Shown piece after piece: positions 38,692 to 47,797 of a stretch of DNA of 64,000 nucleotides. The position numbers and the translations under genes are program-made. Under the pieces are notes generated by a model. It saw nothing but the letters and a program-made list of their open reading frames with translations. It searched no databases and was not told the origin of the DNA. Source of the stretch: Sphaerobacter thermophilus DSM 20745 (GTDB taxonomy: Bacteria > Chloroflexota > Chloroflexia > Thermomicrobiales > Thermomicrobiaceae); the NCBI RefSeq assembly GCF_000024985.1, contig NC_013523.1, forward strand, positions 248,001-312,000, given 5' to 3'. Positions within the stretch are counted from its first letter, which is position 1. The number at the start of each line of letters is the position of its first letter.

Positions 38692-39585
38692 CTAGCGGCG
38701 GGGCCAGCTGGGGCGGGTGAAGGGTGGGTCGGGGTAGTCGTAGAAGCCGCGGCCGGTCTTGATGCCGAGCCGCCCGGCGCGCACCATCTCGTCGAGGAAG
38801 GCCGGCGGCTCGTCCTCGGGCCGCCCGGACTCCGCCGCGTAGTTCCGCTCGATGTCGGCGACCACGTCCAGCCCCACCCGGTCCATCAGACCGAAGGGGC
38901 CAACCGGGGCGCCGAGCGCCAGGCAGAAGAGCCGGTCCACCTCCTCCGGCGTGGCCAGCCCCTCGGCCACCACGCGCAGGCTCTCCCGCTTGATCGCCCG
39001 CCAGATCCGGTTGTAGATGAAGCCGGTGCTCTCCCCCCGCACCACGACCGGCAGGAAGCCGGTCGCCCGGAGGAAGGCCGCCACCCGCTCGATCACAGCC
39101 GGGTCGGTCTGGCCGCAGGTCATCAGCTCCACCCCGTTCCGCTGCCAGGGGTGGTGGTAGAAGTGGGTGTTGAGCAGGCGCGCCGGGTGCCGCGTCACGT
39201 CGGCCAGCAGGCGGCTCCGGAAGGAGGAGCTGTTGGTCGCCAGGATCACGTCCGGCGGCGCCAGCGCCGACAGCTCGGCGAAGAGCGCGCGCTTCAGGTC
39301 GAGACGCTCCGGGGCCGCCTCGATGACCAGCCACGCGCCGTGCACGGCGTCGGCCAGCGTGCTGACCGCCTCCACCCGCGCGCTGATGGCGGCCGCCGGC
39401 CCGGCGAGCACGCCCTCGTCGACCAGCCGCGCCGCCTCGGCCGCGACGCGGTCGCGCGCGGCGGTGAGCGCCTCAGGTGCGGGGTCGTAGAGGCGGACCG
39501 GGACGCCGCGCCCGGCCAGCGTCAGGGCGATCTGCCCGCCCATCGTCCCGGCGCCGATGATGGCGACCGTTTCCCACTGTGCCAC
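38692..39585 (-). CDS. 3-hydroxyacyl-CoA dehydrogenase family protein
   Basis: This 297-residue NAD-dependent dehydrogenase has the Rossmann motif 'VAIIGAGTMGGQIALTLAGR' at its start and the active-site stretch 'LNTHFYHHPWQRNGVELM', in which the catalytic His is expected; the C-terminal domain has 'STGFIYNRIWRAIKRESLRV' and 'FGLMDRVGLDVV'. It oxidises 3-hydroxyacyl-CoA to 3-oxoacyl-CoA (3-hydroxybutyryl-CoA dehydrogenase type), although relatives act on other 3-hydroxy acids. It is a single gene, convergent with the nitrilase gene. GGAGGTGATCC lies just upstream of the start. Confidence 0.88.
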   Translation of the reverse strand: MAQWETVAIIGAGTMGGQIALTLAGRGVPVRLYDPAPEALTAARDRVAAEAARLVDEGVLAGPAAAISARVEAVSTLADAVHGAWLVIEAAPERLDLKRALFAELSALAPPDVILATNSSSFRSRLLADVTRHPARLLNTHFYHHPWQRNGVELMTCGQTDPAVIERVAAFLRATGFLPVVVRGESTGFIYNRIWRAIKRESLRVVAEGLATPEEVDRLFCLALGAPVGPFGLMDRVGLDVVADIERNYAAESGRPEDEPPAFLDEMVRAGRLGIKTGRGFYDYPDPPFTRPSWPRR

Positions 39586-39876
39586 GGATCACCTCCTTCC
39601 TCCTCCGCCAGTGTCGCACGCGGGCGAGATACCCCGCCAGACCCGGATCAGCGGGCAGTCGCGTGGAGGCGGCTGTATACCGGCACCGCTCCGACCGGTC
39701 CGTGGCATATCGGTTGCAGCCGAGACGCTGGAGGTGTAAAGTTTTGCCCACGCACCAGGGCAAGCGGTCCAACCGCCGGGGGTTGCGACACCGGCGATTG
39801 GTCTCGCTGCCTCTCATTTTGTGGACGTCAAGGCATGTAAGCACGCGAACAACGTGGGAAGCGAGCGAACGGGCTT

Positions 39877-40350
39877 ATGCAGCGGGAGCGAATCCCCATC
39901 ACCAAAGAAGGCCTCAAGGCGCTTCAGGACGAGCTGGATGACCTTGTGAACCGGCGGCGTGTGGAGATCGCGCAGGCGCTCCAGGCGGCGCGCGAGGAGG
40001 GCGACCTCCGCGAGAACGCCGGGTACGACGCGGCCAAGCACGACCAGGCGTTCATCGAGGGGCGGATCCGCGAGATCGAGGATATCCTGCGTCGCGCCGA
40101 AGTGATCGACGAGGCACCCAACGGTGACGCGCGCGTCGTGCGGCTCGGTTCGACGGTGACGATTGAGATCGACGGCGCGCAGGAGACCTACACCATCGTC
40201 GGCGCCGTCGAGGCGAAGCCGGCAGCCGGCCGTATCTCCAACGAGTCCCCCTTCGGTCGCGCCCTCCTCGGGCACCGTGAGGGCGAGGAGGTCGAGATCC
40301 AGACACCTGCGGCAGTGCTCCATGCGCGGATCGTCAACGTGGAGGGCTGA
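39877..40350 (+). CDS. greA: Transcription elongation factor GreA
   Basis: This is a 157-residue protein of the usual GreA length. The N-terminal coiled coil carries the acidic tip 'AREEGDLRENAGYDAAKHDQ', which reaches into RNA polymerase's secondary channel to trigger transcript cleavage. The C-terminal FKBP-like domain has 'YTIVGAVEAKPAAGRISNES' and 'PFGRALLGHREGEEVEI'. It is the first gene of a short unit with the YbaK-like gene, whose start lies inside the greA end. The 291-base gap before it (39586-39876) shows no clear feature. Confidence 0.95.
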   Translation: MQRERIPITKEGLKALQDELDDLVNRRRVEIAQALQAAREEGDLRENAGYDAAKHDQAFIEGRIREIEDILRRAEVIDEAPNGDARVVRLGSTVTIEIDGAQETYTIVGAVEAKPAAGRISNESPFGRALLGHREGEEVEIQTPAAVLHARIVNVEG

Positions 40351-40861
40351 CGGGGCGGCGCAGCCGTCCAACCCCGGCGGGGAGCCGGAGGCGGGTCCAG
40401 ACCGTCTGGCGCGCTACCTCGCCGAGCAAGACATCGACGCGGAAATCCTGTTCCCGGACCAGCCGACACCCACCGTGCCACTGGCGGCGGAGGCGCTCGG
40501 CGTTCCCCCGGATCAGATCGTCAAGTCGCTCCTCTTCCAGGGCAAGGACGGGAACTGCGTGCTGGCGATCGTGCGCGGGACGGCGCGGGTCAGCCGTGCG
40601 CGTCTGGCCGCCGCGAGCGGTCTGCGCCAGCCGAAGCTGGCGCCACCGCAGGTGGTGCGTGACCTCACCGGGTACGAGCCGGGCGGCACCCCGCCGGTGG
40701 GGCACCTCACGCCGGTGCCGGTGGTGGTCGACCGCGCCGTGCTCGACGAGTCGGTCGTGTTCGGCGGGGGCGGCAGCGATCGCACTATGCTGCGTATCCG
40801 GCCACACGACATCGTGCGGCTCACCCGTGCCGTGGTGGCTGACCTCTGTGACGAAATGTAA
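40322..40861 (+). CDS. YbaK/EbsC-type aminoacyl-tRNA deacylase
   Basis: This 179-residue protein belongs to the YbaK/ProX editing family, which hydrolyses mischarged aminoacyl-tRNA. Typical segments are 'AAEALGVPPDQIVKSLLFQG', 'VLAIVRGTARVSRARLAAAS', 'GYEPGGTPPVGHLTPVPVVV' (GxxPPxGH) and 'VFGGGGSDRTMLRIRPHDIV'. ATG 40322 overlaps the greA end by 29 bases; no other ATG, GTG or TTG gives a full-length product, although the first 20 residues look non-conserved. Confidence 0.85.
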   Translation: MRGSSTWRADGAAQPSNPGGEPEAGPDRLARYLAEQDIDAEILFPDQPTPTVPLAAEALGVPPDQIVKSLLFQGKDGNCVLAIVRGTARVSRARLAAASGLRQPKLAPPQVVRDLTGYEPGGTPPVGHLTPVPVVVDRAVLDESVVFGGGGSDRTMLRIRPHDIVRLTRAVVADLCDEM

Positions 40862-40996
40862 GTCTACGCTCGGTGTGCCGAGACGCTCACCTATCGACGA
40901 TAATGGGAAGCACCGTTACAATAGCCCCGCACCCGAATCGGTAGCCGAGGGCGCAGACGCGGGCGAGCGCTGTCCTAGGGTAGGGAAGGAGCGGGT

Positions 40997-43264
40997 ATGG
41001 CGAGCTTGGTCATCAGCGAATATGTCGGCGCGCGGGTCCGGCGCAAAGAGGATCCGCGGCTCATTACAGGGAGGGCTACCTACGTCGACGACCTCCGCCT
41101 CCCGGGCATGTTGCACGTGGCGATCGTCCGCAGCGTGTACGCCCATGCTCGGATCACCGGGATCGACACCTCGCAGGCCGCGGCGATGCCGGGCGTGTTC
41201 GGCGTCTACACGGCGGCCGATCTCCAGAAGGGCGCCGTGGAGGGGGCATTCACCTCCCTGGCCACGGATCGGGTTCGCTATCTCGGGGAGCCGGTTGCTG
41301 TCGTCGTCGCCGAGTCGGCCTACGCCGCGCGCGACGCGCGGGATGCGGTCGTGGTGGACTACGAGCCGCTGCCGGTCGTGGCGAGCATTGAGGCGGCCAT
41401 GGCGGAGGGCGCGCCGCAGCTCTACGACGACAAGCCTGGCAACATCGCGGTGGATGTGACCCACACCCAGGGCGACGTCGCCGGGGCATTCGAGCGGGCG
41501 CCCGTGGTGGTCAAGCAGCGCATCGTCAGCCAGCGGCTGTCGGGTGTGCCGATGGAGCCGCGCGCTGTGGCGGCGGCACCTGACCCGACTACCGGCGGTG
41601 TCACCGTCTGGTCCTCGACCCAGGCGCCGCACTGGAACCGGAAGGCGATCGCCGGGGTGCTGGGTCTGGGCCTGAGCCAGGTACGGATCATCGCGCCCGA
41701 GGTCGGCGGCGGCTTCGGCGTCAAGATCGGGGCGTACCCGGAGGACTTCATCCTCGCCGTCCTGACCCGGTTGATCAACCGGCCCGTCAAGTGGATCGAG
41801 ACCCGCAGCGAGAACTTCCAGGTAACCAACCACGGCCGGGCGCAGATCGCGGATATTGAGGTCGCGGCCGAGAAGAACGGGAAGATCCTCGCCTACCGGA
41901 TGACGGTCATGCAGGACCAGGGGGCCGACGCGCGCGGCGCCTACCTGGCGCCCACGACCACCTCGATGGCCGTCGGCTGCTACGACATCCCGGCCATCGA
42001 AACGCGCGCGATGGGGATCCTGACCAACACCATGCCGGTCAGCGCCTATCGCGGCGCCGGACGACCGGAGGCGGCCTACTACATCGAACGGGCCATTGAC
42101 CTGGTGGCCGACGCCACCGGGCTGGACCCGGCCGAGGTGCGGCGGGTCAACTTCATCCCACCGGACAAGTTCCCGGTGACGACTGTGACGGGCGAGCGCT
42201 ACGACTCCGGCGAGTACGCCAAGGCGCTCGACAAGGCACTGGAGGTGTCGGGCTACCAGCAGCTCCGGCAGATGCAGGCGGAAGCCCGCCAGCAGGGGCG
42301 GTACGTCGGGATCGGCCTCGCCTCGTACGTCGAGATCTGCGGCTTCGGCCCCTTCGAGAGCTCGCACGTCCGTGTCGAGCCGACCGGCTCGGTGTCGGTC
42401 TACACCGGTATCTCGCCCCACGGGCAGGGGCAGGAGACGACCTTCGCCCAGATCGTCGCCGATAACCTCGGTGCGGACTTCGATCAGGTGGTCGTCCACC
42501 ACGGCGACACCAGCAACACGCCGGAGGGCAACGGCACGATGGGTAGCCGCGGACTGGCCGTCGGCGGTGGCGCGCTGATGCTCTCCGTCGAGCAGATCCG
42601 CGAGAAGGCGTTCAAGATCGCGGCGCACCTGCTGGAGGCCTCGGTCGACGACATCGAGCTGGTGGACGGCAAGTACCGGGTCAAGGGGGCGCCGGACCGC
42701 GGCGTGACCCTGGCCGAGATCGCCGAGGCGGCCTACGGCGGCAAGATCCCGGAGGACATGGAGCCGGGTCTGGAGGCCACCAACTTCTTCAAGCCCGCAG
42801 ACGAGACCTTCCCCTTCGGCACGCACGTCGCCGTGGTCGAAGTCTTCCCCGACACCGGCGAGGTCAAGCTGCTTGACTACTACTCGGTCGACGACTGCGG
42901 CGTGCGCATCAGCCCGATGCTAGTTGAGGGTCAGGTCCACGGCGGGCTGGCGCAGGGTATCGGCCAGGCGCTCTGGGAGGAAATCCGCTACGACGAGAAC
43001 GGCCAGCTCCTGACCGGCACCCTGATGGACTACGCCGTCCCGAAGGCCAGCTACTTCCCGGTCTTCAAGACCGACGCGACCGTCACCCCGACGCCGATCA
43101 ACCCGCTCGGCGCCAAGGGGATCGGCGAGGCGGCGACGATCGGCTCGACCCCGGCGGTGGCCAACGCGGTCATCGACGCGCTCGAGCCCTTCGGCATCAC
43201 CCACCTCGATATCCCCTTCACCGCCGAGAAGGTCTGGGCAGCGATCCGTCAGAGCGGCAAGTAA
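40997..43264 (+). CDS. Molybdenum hydroxylase large subunit, CoxL-like (form II), tandem copy 1
   Basis: This 755-residue large subunit begins 'YVGARVRRKEDPRLITGRA'. The active-site loop 'SAYRGAGRPEAAYYIERAI' is the AYRGAGR form-II type, 'EVGGGFGVKIGAYPEDF' is a cofactor motif, and the catalytic Glu lies in 'AKGIGEAATIGSTPAVANAV'. The substrate is unknown; form-II CoxL proteins are mostly not CO oxidisers. No small or medium subunit gene is adjacent. GGGAAGGAGCGGGT lies directly before ATG 40997. A strong hairpin terminator follows. Confidence 0.88.
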   Translation: MASLVISEYVGARVRRKEDPRLITGRATYVDDLRLPGMLHVAIVRSVYAHARITGIDTSQAAAMPGVFGVYTAADLQKGAVEGAFTSLATDRVRYLGEPVAVVVAESAYAARDARDAVVVDYEPLPVVASIEAAMAEGAPQLYDDKPGNIAVDVTHTQGDVAGAFERAPVVVKQRIVSQRLSGVPMEPRAVAAAPDPTTGGVTVWSSTQAPHWNRKAIAGVLGLGLSQVRIIAPEVGGGFGVKIGAYPEDFILAVLTRLINRPVKWIETRSENFQVTNHGRAQIADIEVAAEKNGKILAYRMTVMQDQGADARGAYLAPTTTSMAVGCYDIPAIETRAMGILTNTMPVSAYRGAGRPEAAYYIERAIDLVADATGLDPAEVRRVNFIPPDKFPVTTVTGERYDSGEYAKALDKALEVSGYQQLRQMQAEARQQGRYVGIGLASYVEICGFGPFESSHVRVEPTGSVSVYTGISPHGQGQETTFAQIVADNLGADFDQVVVHHGDTSNTPEGNGTMGSRGLAVGGGALMLSVEQIREKAFKIAAHLLEASVDDIELVDGKYRVKGAPDRGVTLAEIAEAAYGGKIPEDMEPGLEATNFFKPADETFPFGTHVAVVEVFPDTGEVKLLDYYSVDDCGVRISPMLVEGQVHGGLAQGIGQALWEEIRYDENGQLLTGTLMDYAVPKASYFPVFKTDATVTPTPINPLGAKGIGEAATIGSTPAVANAVIDALEPFGITHLDIPFTAEKVWAAIRQSGK

Positions 43265-43288
43265 CCCTGCCACTCGGGAACGGTCTTC

Positions 43289-43324
43289 GACGGGGAGGGC
43301 GAATGCCCTCCCCGTCGCGCTTTT
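43289..43324 (+). terminator. Intrinsic terminator between the tandem CoxL genes
   Basis: GACGGGGAGGGC (43289-43300) pairs perfectly with GCCCTCCCCGTC (43305-43316) around a GAAT loop, followed by GCGCTTTT. It separates the two CoxL paralogues, so the second probably has its own promoter or is read through. Confidence 0.8.
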
Positions 43325-43426
43325 CCGGCCCGCATCATCGCTGGCATGCCTCCTGCTGACCACCTGGTCTCAACGCATCCCAATCGAACCAGGAAGAGAC
43401 GGACGACACCGAAAAGGGGGCCGCGC

Positions 43427-45745
43427 ATGGTGCTCAGCAGGCTTGTCGGCGCGCGCGTGCGCCGGAAGGAAGACCCACGCCTCATCACGGGGCGTGCCAC
43501 CTACGTTGACGACGTGCGCATCCCGGGGATGCTCTACCTCGCGTTCGTGCGCAGTCCCCACCCCCATGCGCGCATCCGGAGCATCAACGTTGAGCAGGCG
43601 CTCGCGATGCCCGGCGTCGTCGCCGTCGTCACCGGCCAGGACCTTCGCGGCATCCTCAAGATGACCGATGAGATCGGCGGCGAGGGTGAGGACGCGGGAA
43701 CAGTGCAGGAGGGGGCCACTTCCCCGCGCATGTTCCCGATGGCGGTCGACCGGGTGCGCCACGTCGGCCAGGCGGTCGTCGCGGTCGTGGCCGAGAGCGA
43801 CTACCAAGCGCGGGACGCCGTCGATGCCGTGCAGGTTGACTACGAAACCCTTCCGGCCGTGGTCGATCCTGAAGCGGCCATGCAGGACGGTGCGCCACAG
43901 CTCTGGGACGAGCTGCCTAACAACATCGCCATGAGCTATGACCGCACGCGTGGCGACGTAGACGCTGCCTTCCAGAACGCGGACGTGGTCGTCAAGCAGC
44001 GCATGATCAATCAGCGGCTGGCCGGGGTGCCGATGGAGCCGCGAGGTGTCGTGGCGGCACCGGACCCCGCCACCGGCGGCGTCACCGTCTGGTCCTCGAC
44101 CCAGGCGCCGCACTGGAACCGCAACGATATCGCCAAGAACCTGGGGCTCGGCCAGAACCAGGTGCGGGTCATCGCGCCGCAGGTGGGCGGCGGCTTCGGC
44201 GTCAAGATCGGCGCCTACGCGGAGGACTTCATCCTCTCCGGCATCGCCTACCACCTCCAGCGGCCGGTGAAGTGGATCGAGACGCGCAGCGAGAACCTGA
44301 TGGCGACCCACCAGGGCCGCGCACAGATCGCCGATGTCGAGGTCGCGGCCGATGGGCGAGGCAAAATCCTCGCGTACCGCCTGAACCTGATCCAGGATCA
44401 GGGTGCTTACCCGAAGGACACCTCCCTCGGTGTCCTGACCTCGCTGGTGGTGGTCGGCTGCTACGATATCCCGGCGATCGACCTCCACATCCGCGGTGTC
44501 TGCACCAACACCATGGACGTCGGCGCGTACCGGGGCGCCGGCCGGCCCGAGGCGGCGTATTACATAGAGCGGGCGATCGACCTGATAGCCGACCGGACGG
44601 GGCTGGACCCGGCCGAGGTGCGGCGGGTCAACTTCATCCCGCCCGAGAAGTTCCCCTACACCACGATCGTGGGCGAGATCTACGACAGCGGCGACTACGC
44701 GAAGGCGCTGGACAAGGCGCTGGAACTCTCGGGGTACCAGCAGCTCCGCCAGGAGCAGGCGGCGGCTCGCCAGCAGGGCCGCTACCTCGGAATCGGCCTC
44801 TCGTCCTACGTCGAGATCTGCGGCTTCGGCCCCTGGGAGAGCGCCACCCTGCGGATCGAGCCGAGCGGCGCCGTGACGGTCTACAGCGGCATCTGCCCCC
44901 AGGGCCAGGGCCAGGAGACCGTCTTCGCGCAGATGGTCGCCGACCACCTGGGCGCCGACTTCGATCAGATCACCGTGCAGTTCGGCGACACCGCAACAGC
45001 TCCGCAGGGCAACGGCACCATGGGTAGCCGCGGGCTGGCCGTCGGTGGCGGGGCGGTTATGCTCAGCATCGAGAAGATCCGCGAGAAGCTCAAGCAGATC
45101 GCAGCCGCCATGCTGGAGGCGTCGGTCGACGACATCGAGCTGGCAGACGGCCGGTGGCGGGTCAAGGGCGCGCCGGACAAGTCGGTGACGCTGGCGCAGA
45201 TCGCGGCGGAAGCCTACGGCGGCACCCTGCCGGCCGACATCGCCCCCGGCCTTGAGACGACCGACTTCTTCCGGCCAGAGGACGAGACCTTCCCCTTCGG
45301 CACGCACGTCGCCGTGGTTGAGCTCATGCCCGACACCGGCGAGGTGAAGCTCTTGCGCTACGTCTCAGTTGACGACTGTGGCGTTATCATGAACCCGATG
45401 CTGGTCGAGGGCCAGGTCCACGGCGGGCTAGCGCAAGGGATCGCTCAGGCGCTGCTGGAGGAGGTGCGCTACGACGACAACGGCCAGCTCCTGACGGGCA
45501 CACTGATGGACTACGCCGTCCCCAAGGCGACGCACCTCCCGGTGTTCGAGACAGACCACACCGAGACACCCACGCACCTGAACCCCATGGGCGCCAAGGG
45601 GATCGGCGAGGCGGCGACGATCGGCTCCACCCCGGCGGTGGCGAATGCCGTCATCGACGCGCTCGAGCCGCTCGGCATCACCCACCTCGACATGCCCTTC
45701 ACCCCGGAGAAGATCCGCACCGTGATGCAGGAGGCGAGGCCGTAG
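43427..45745 (+). CDS. Molybdenum hydroxylase large subunit, CoxL-like (form II), tandem copy 2
   Basis: This 772-residue protein is a close paralogue of the preceding gene, colinear over its whole length. It has 'LVGARVRRKEDPRLITGRAT', the loop 'GAYRGAGRPEAAYYIERAID', 'QVGGGFGVKIGAYAEDF' and the catalytic 'AKGIGEAATIGSTPAVANAV'. It differs by an insertion of about 17 residues near position 75-100 ('EIGGEGEDAGTVQEGATSP'). ATG 43427 aligns with the neighbour's start; the frame is open 27 codons upstream. No S or M subunit gene is nearby. The pair probably arose by tandem duplication with divergence of substrate pocket. Confidence 0.88.
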   Translation: MVLSRLVGARVRRKEDPRLITGRATYVDDVRIPGMLYLAFVRSPHPHARIRSINVEQALAMPGVVAVVTGQDLRGILKMTDEIGGEGEDAGTVQEGATSPRMFPMAVDRVRHVGQAVVAVVAESDYQARDAVDAVQVDYETLPAVVDPEAAMQDGAPQLWDELPNNIAMSYDRTRGDVDAAFQNADVVVKQRMINQRLAGVPMEPRGVVAAPDPATGGVTVWSSTQAPHWNRNDIAKNLGLGQNQVRVIAPQVGGGFGVKIGAYAEDFILSGIAYHLQRPVKWIETRSENLMATHQGRAQIADVEVAADGRGKILAYRLNLIQDQGAYPKDTSLGVLTSLVVVGCYDIPAIDLHIRGVCTNTMDVGAYRGAGRPEAAYYIERAIDLIADRTGLDPAEVRRVNFIPPEKFPYTTIVGEIYDSGDYAKALDKALELSGYQQLRQEQAAARQQGRYLGIGLSSYVEICGFGPWESATLRIEPSGAVTVYSGICPQGQGQETVFAQMVADHLGADFDQITVQFGDTATAPQGNGTMGSRGLAVGGGAVMLSIEKIREKLKQIAAAMLEASVDDIELADGRWRVKGAPDKSVTLAQIAAEAYGGTLPADIAPGLETTDFFRPEDETFPFGTHVAVVELMPDTGEVKLLRYVSVDDCGVIMNPMLVEGQVHGGLAQGIAQALLEEVRYDDNGQLLTGTLMDYAVPKATHLPVFETDHTETPTHLNPMGAKGIGEAATIGSTPAVANAVIDALEPLGITHLDMPFTPEKIRTVMQEARP

Positions 45746-45788
45746 CCGTCCGCGTCGACGAATGGCTATTCGGATCGTCTGAAGCGAT

Positions 45789-45816
45789 GCGGCCGAGCCG
45801 GATCCGGCTCGGCCGC
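45789..45816. terminator. Perfect palindrome between convergent genes
   Basis: GCGGCCGAGCCGGA followed by its exact reverse complement forms a 28-base palindrome between the second CoxL gene and the minus-strand permease gene. It can serve as a bidirectional terminator; no U-run is present. Confidence 0.65.
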
Positions 45817-45845
45817 TGGCTTCGGTCAACTCAGCACGCGCTGTC

Positions 45846-46745
45846 CTAGCCGCGTCTCATGCGGGGATCCAGCACATCGCGTAGCCCATCCCCGAGCAGG
45901 TTGAATCCCATGACGACGAAGAAGATGGCGAGCCCGGGGAAGGTTGCGATGTGGGGAGCATCGCGGAGCCAACCGCGACCCGCGTTGACCATCTGACCCC
46001 ACTCAGGATCCGGCGGCTGAATCCCAAGCCCCAGGAAGGAGAGGATCGAGGCAGACAGGATCGCTGTACCGAGCTGGAGCGTCGAGTAGACGACGATCGG
46101 GTTCAAGCAGTTCGGGAGAATGTGCCGGAACAGGATGCGGGAGTCTCCACTACCCAGCGCGCGCGTCGCCTCAACGAACTCCTTCTCTTTGATCGAGAGC
46201 GTCGTCGACCGCACCAGCCGCGCATACGTCGGGATCGAGTTGATCCCGACCGCGATCATGACGTTGAACAGGCTCGGCCCCAGAACGGCGATGACGGCGA
46301 TGGCCAGAACGACGCTGGGAAATGCGAGCAGGATATCCATGATCCGCATGAGCAGGTTGTCAAGCCGTCGGTAGAAGCCCGCTGCCAGGCCGATGCACGT
46401 GCCACAGGTGGCGCCGATGCTCGTGGCAAGGACTCCCACGAGGAGTGACACCCTGCTGCCCACGATGATGCGAGACAGGATGTCTCGCCCGAAGTCATCT
46501 GTCCCGAGCCAGTGGGCTGCCGAAGGCGGTTGGAGCTGTGCTGGAAGATCCTGCGCGATCGGGTCGTACGGCGCGAGCCACGGGGCGAATATGGCCATGA
46601 TGAGGAAGATGGCGATGATGACGAGGCCGACCATCGCCAGTCGATTCCGGCTGAACCGGCGCACAAAGCGTGCGAGCCGGGCCCCTGCGAGGGGCGAAAC
46701 GCCCGGAGCGCCAATGTCGCTGCGAGCGAGCGCTTGATCACGCAT
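45846..46745 (-). CDS. Opp/Dpp-type ABC transporter permease (DppC-like)
   Basis: This is a 299-residue inner-membrane permease with six predicted membrane segments. The N-terminal 'PYDPIAQDLPAQLQPPSAAH' plus 'WLGTDDFGRDILSRIIVGSR' is the DppC/OppC signature, and the EAA loop reads 'EFVEATRALGSGDSRILFRH'. It forms the pore with the DppB-like protein for import of peptides or related solutes. The start overlaps the DppB gene end by 8 bases. No ATP-binding subunits (DppD/DppF) are encoded beside it. Confidence 0.9.
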   Translation of the reverse strand: MRDQALARSDIGAPGVSPLAGARLARFVRRFSRNRLAMVGLVIIAIFLIMAIFAPWLAPYDPIAQDLPAQLQPPSAAHWLGTDDFGRDILSRIIVGSRVSLLVGVLATSIGATCGTCIGLAAGFYRRLDNLLMRIMDILLAFPSVVLAIAVIAVLGPSLFNVMIAVGINSIPTYARLVRSTTLSIKEKEFVEATRALGSGDSRILFRHILPNCLNPIVVYSTLQLGTAILSASILSFLGLGIQPPDPEWGQMVNAGRGWLRDAPHIATFPGLAIFFVVMGFNLLGDGLRDVLDPRMRRG

Positions 46746-47679
46746 AGGAAATCCTCGGATCCAGCCATGCGTACAGCACGTCGACGATCAAGTTGATCAT
46801 CGTGAAGATCACGGCGACCATCAGGACAACCCCCTGGATCACGGGGTAGTCGCGCTGGTTGATGGCCTGGATGGCGAGGCGGCCGACACCCGGCAGGGCA
46901 AAGATGGTCTCCGTCACCACCGCACCGCCCAGGAGGAAGCCGTACTGCAGACCCACGAACGTCACAACGGGCAAGAGCGCGTTTCGCAGCGCATGGCGGA
47001 TGATCACCCTGCGCTCCTCGAGCCCCTTGGCGCGAGCGACCGTGACGTACTCCCGGTCAAGCACCTCGAGCATGGACGATCGGGTGAGGCGCGCGATCAG
47101 CGCGATCGATGTGAGCGCCAGCGTGATGCAGGGCAGCACGTACGCTTTCATGCCCTCGAACGTCCAGATGGGGCCGTGGAGCCCGCCGACAGGCAGCCAC
47201 TGCAGCCTGATGGAGAAGAGCAGGATCGCCATGATGGCGAACCAGAAGAGTGGCATGGATACGCCACCGATCGCGAACAACGTGGCGAGCGTGTCCACGG
47301 CGGAGTATTTCCGCGCCGCAGAGATAACTCCCAGCGGGATGCCGATCACCACCGCGATGATGACCGAGATCGTGGCGATCTTCAGCGTGACCGGCAGCCG
47401 GTCCTGAAGCTCCTTGACGACCGGTTGCCGGGTCAGCAGTGAGCGTCCGAGATCCCCCCGAACGGCTCCGGTGAGGAACTTCCAGTACTGAACGAGAATC
47501 GGCTGATCCAGGCCCAACTGCCGGCGTACCTCATCAACCCGCTGCTGGGGCGCATCGGGCCCAACGATCTGCCGGACCGGATCGCCTGGTGTCAGCCGGG
47601 TGATCGAGAACACCAGCAGTGAGACGCCGAGCAGCGTGGGGATGAGCGTCAGCAGACGGCGGATAATGTAGGCAGTCAT
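46738..47679 (-). CDS. Opp/Dpp-type ABC transporter permease (DppB-like)
   Basis: This is a 313-residue permease with the DppB start 'AYIIRRLLTLIPTLLGVSLL' and 'LTPGDPVRQIVG', six membrane segments and the EAA loop 'EYVTVARAKGLEERRVIIRH'. It pairs with the downstream DppC-like protein. ATG 47679 matches the family start; the frame is open 16 codons upstream. It lies 118 bases after the amidohydrolase gene, so transport and hydrolysis are probably linked. Confidence 0.9.
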   Translation of the reverse strand: MTAYIIRRLLTLIPTLLGVSLLVFSITRLTPGDPVRQIVGPDAPQQRVDEVRRQLGLDQPILVQYWKFLTGAVRGDLGRSLLTRQPVVKELQDRLPVTLKIATISVIIAVVIGIPLGVISAARKYSAVDTLATLFAIGGVSMPLFWFAIMAILLFSIRLQWLPVGGLHGPIWTFEGMKAYVLPCITLALTSIALIARLTRSSMLEVLDREYVTVARAKGLEERRVIIRHALRNALLPVVTFVGLQYGFLLGGAVVTETIFALPGVGRLAIQAINQRDYPVIQGVVLMVAVIFTMINLIVDVLYAWLDPRISYA

Positions 47680-47797
47680 CGAACCTCGTTCGGACGGAGT
47701 GGTGCGGCGGAGCGCCGTCCGCCGCACCTGCTCCGACGTGGGCGCGGCGAACCCGGCAGACCGGGCTCACCGCGCCTGGGCAACGGCAGATTCCCTA

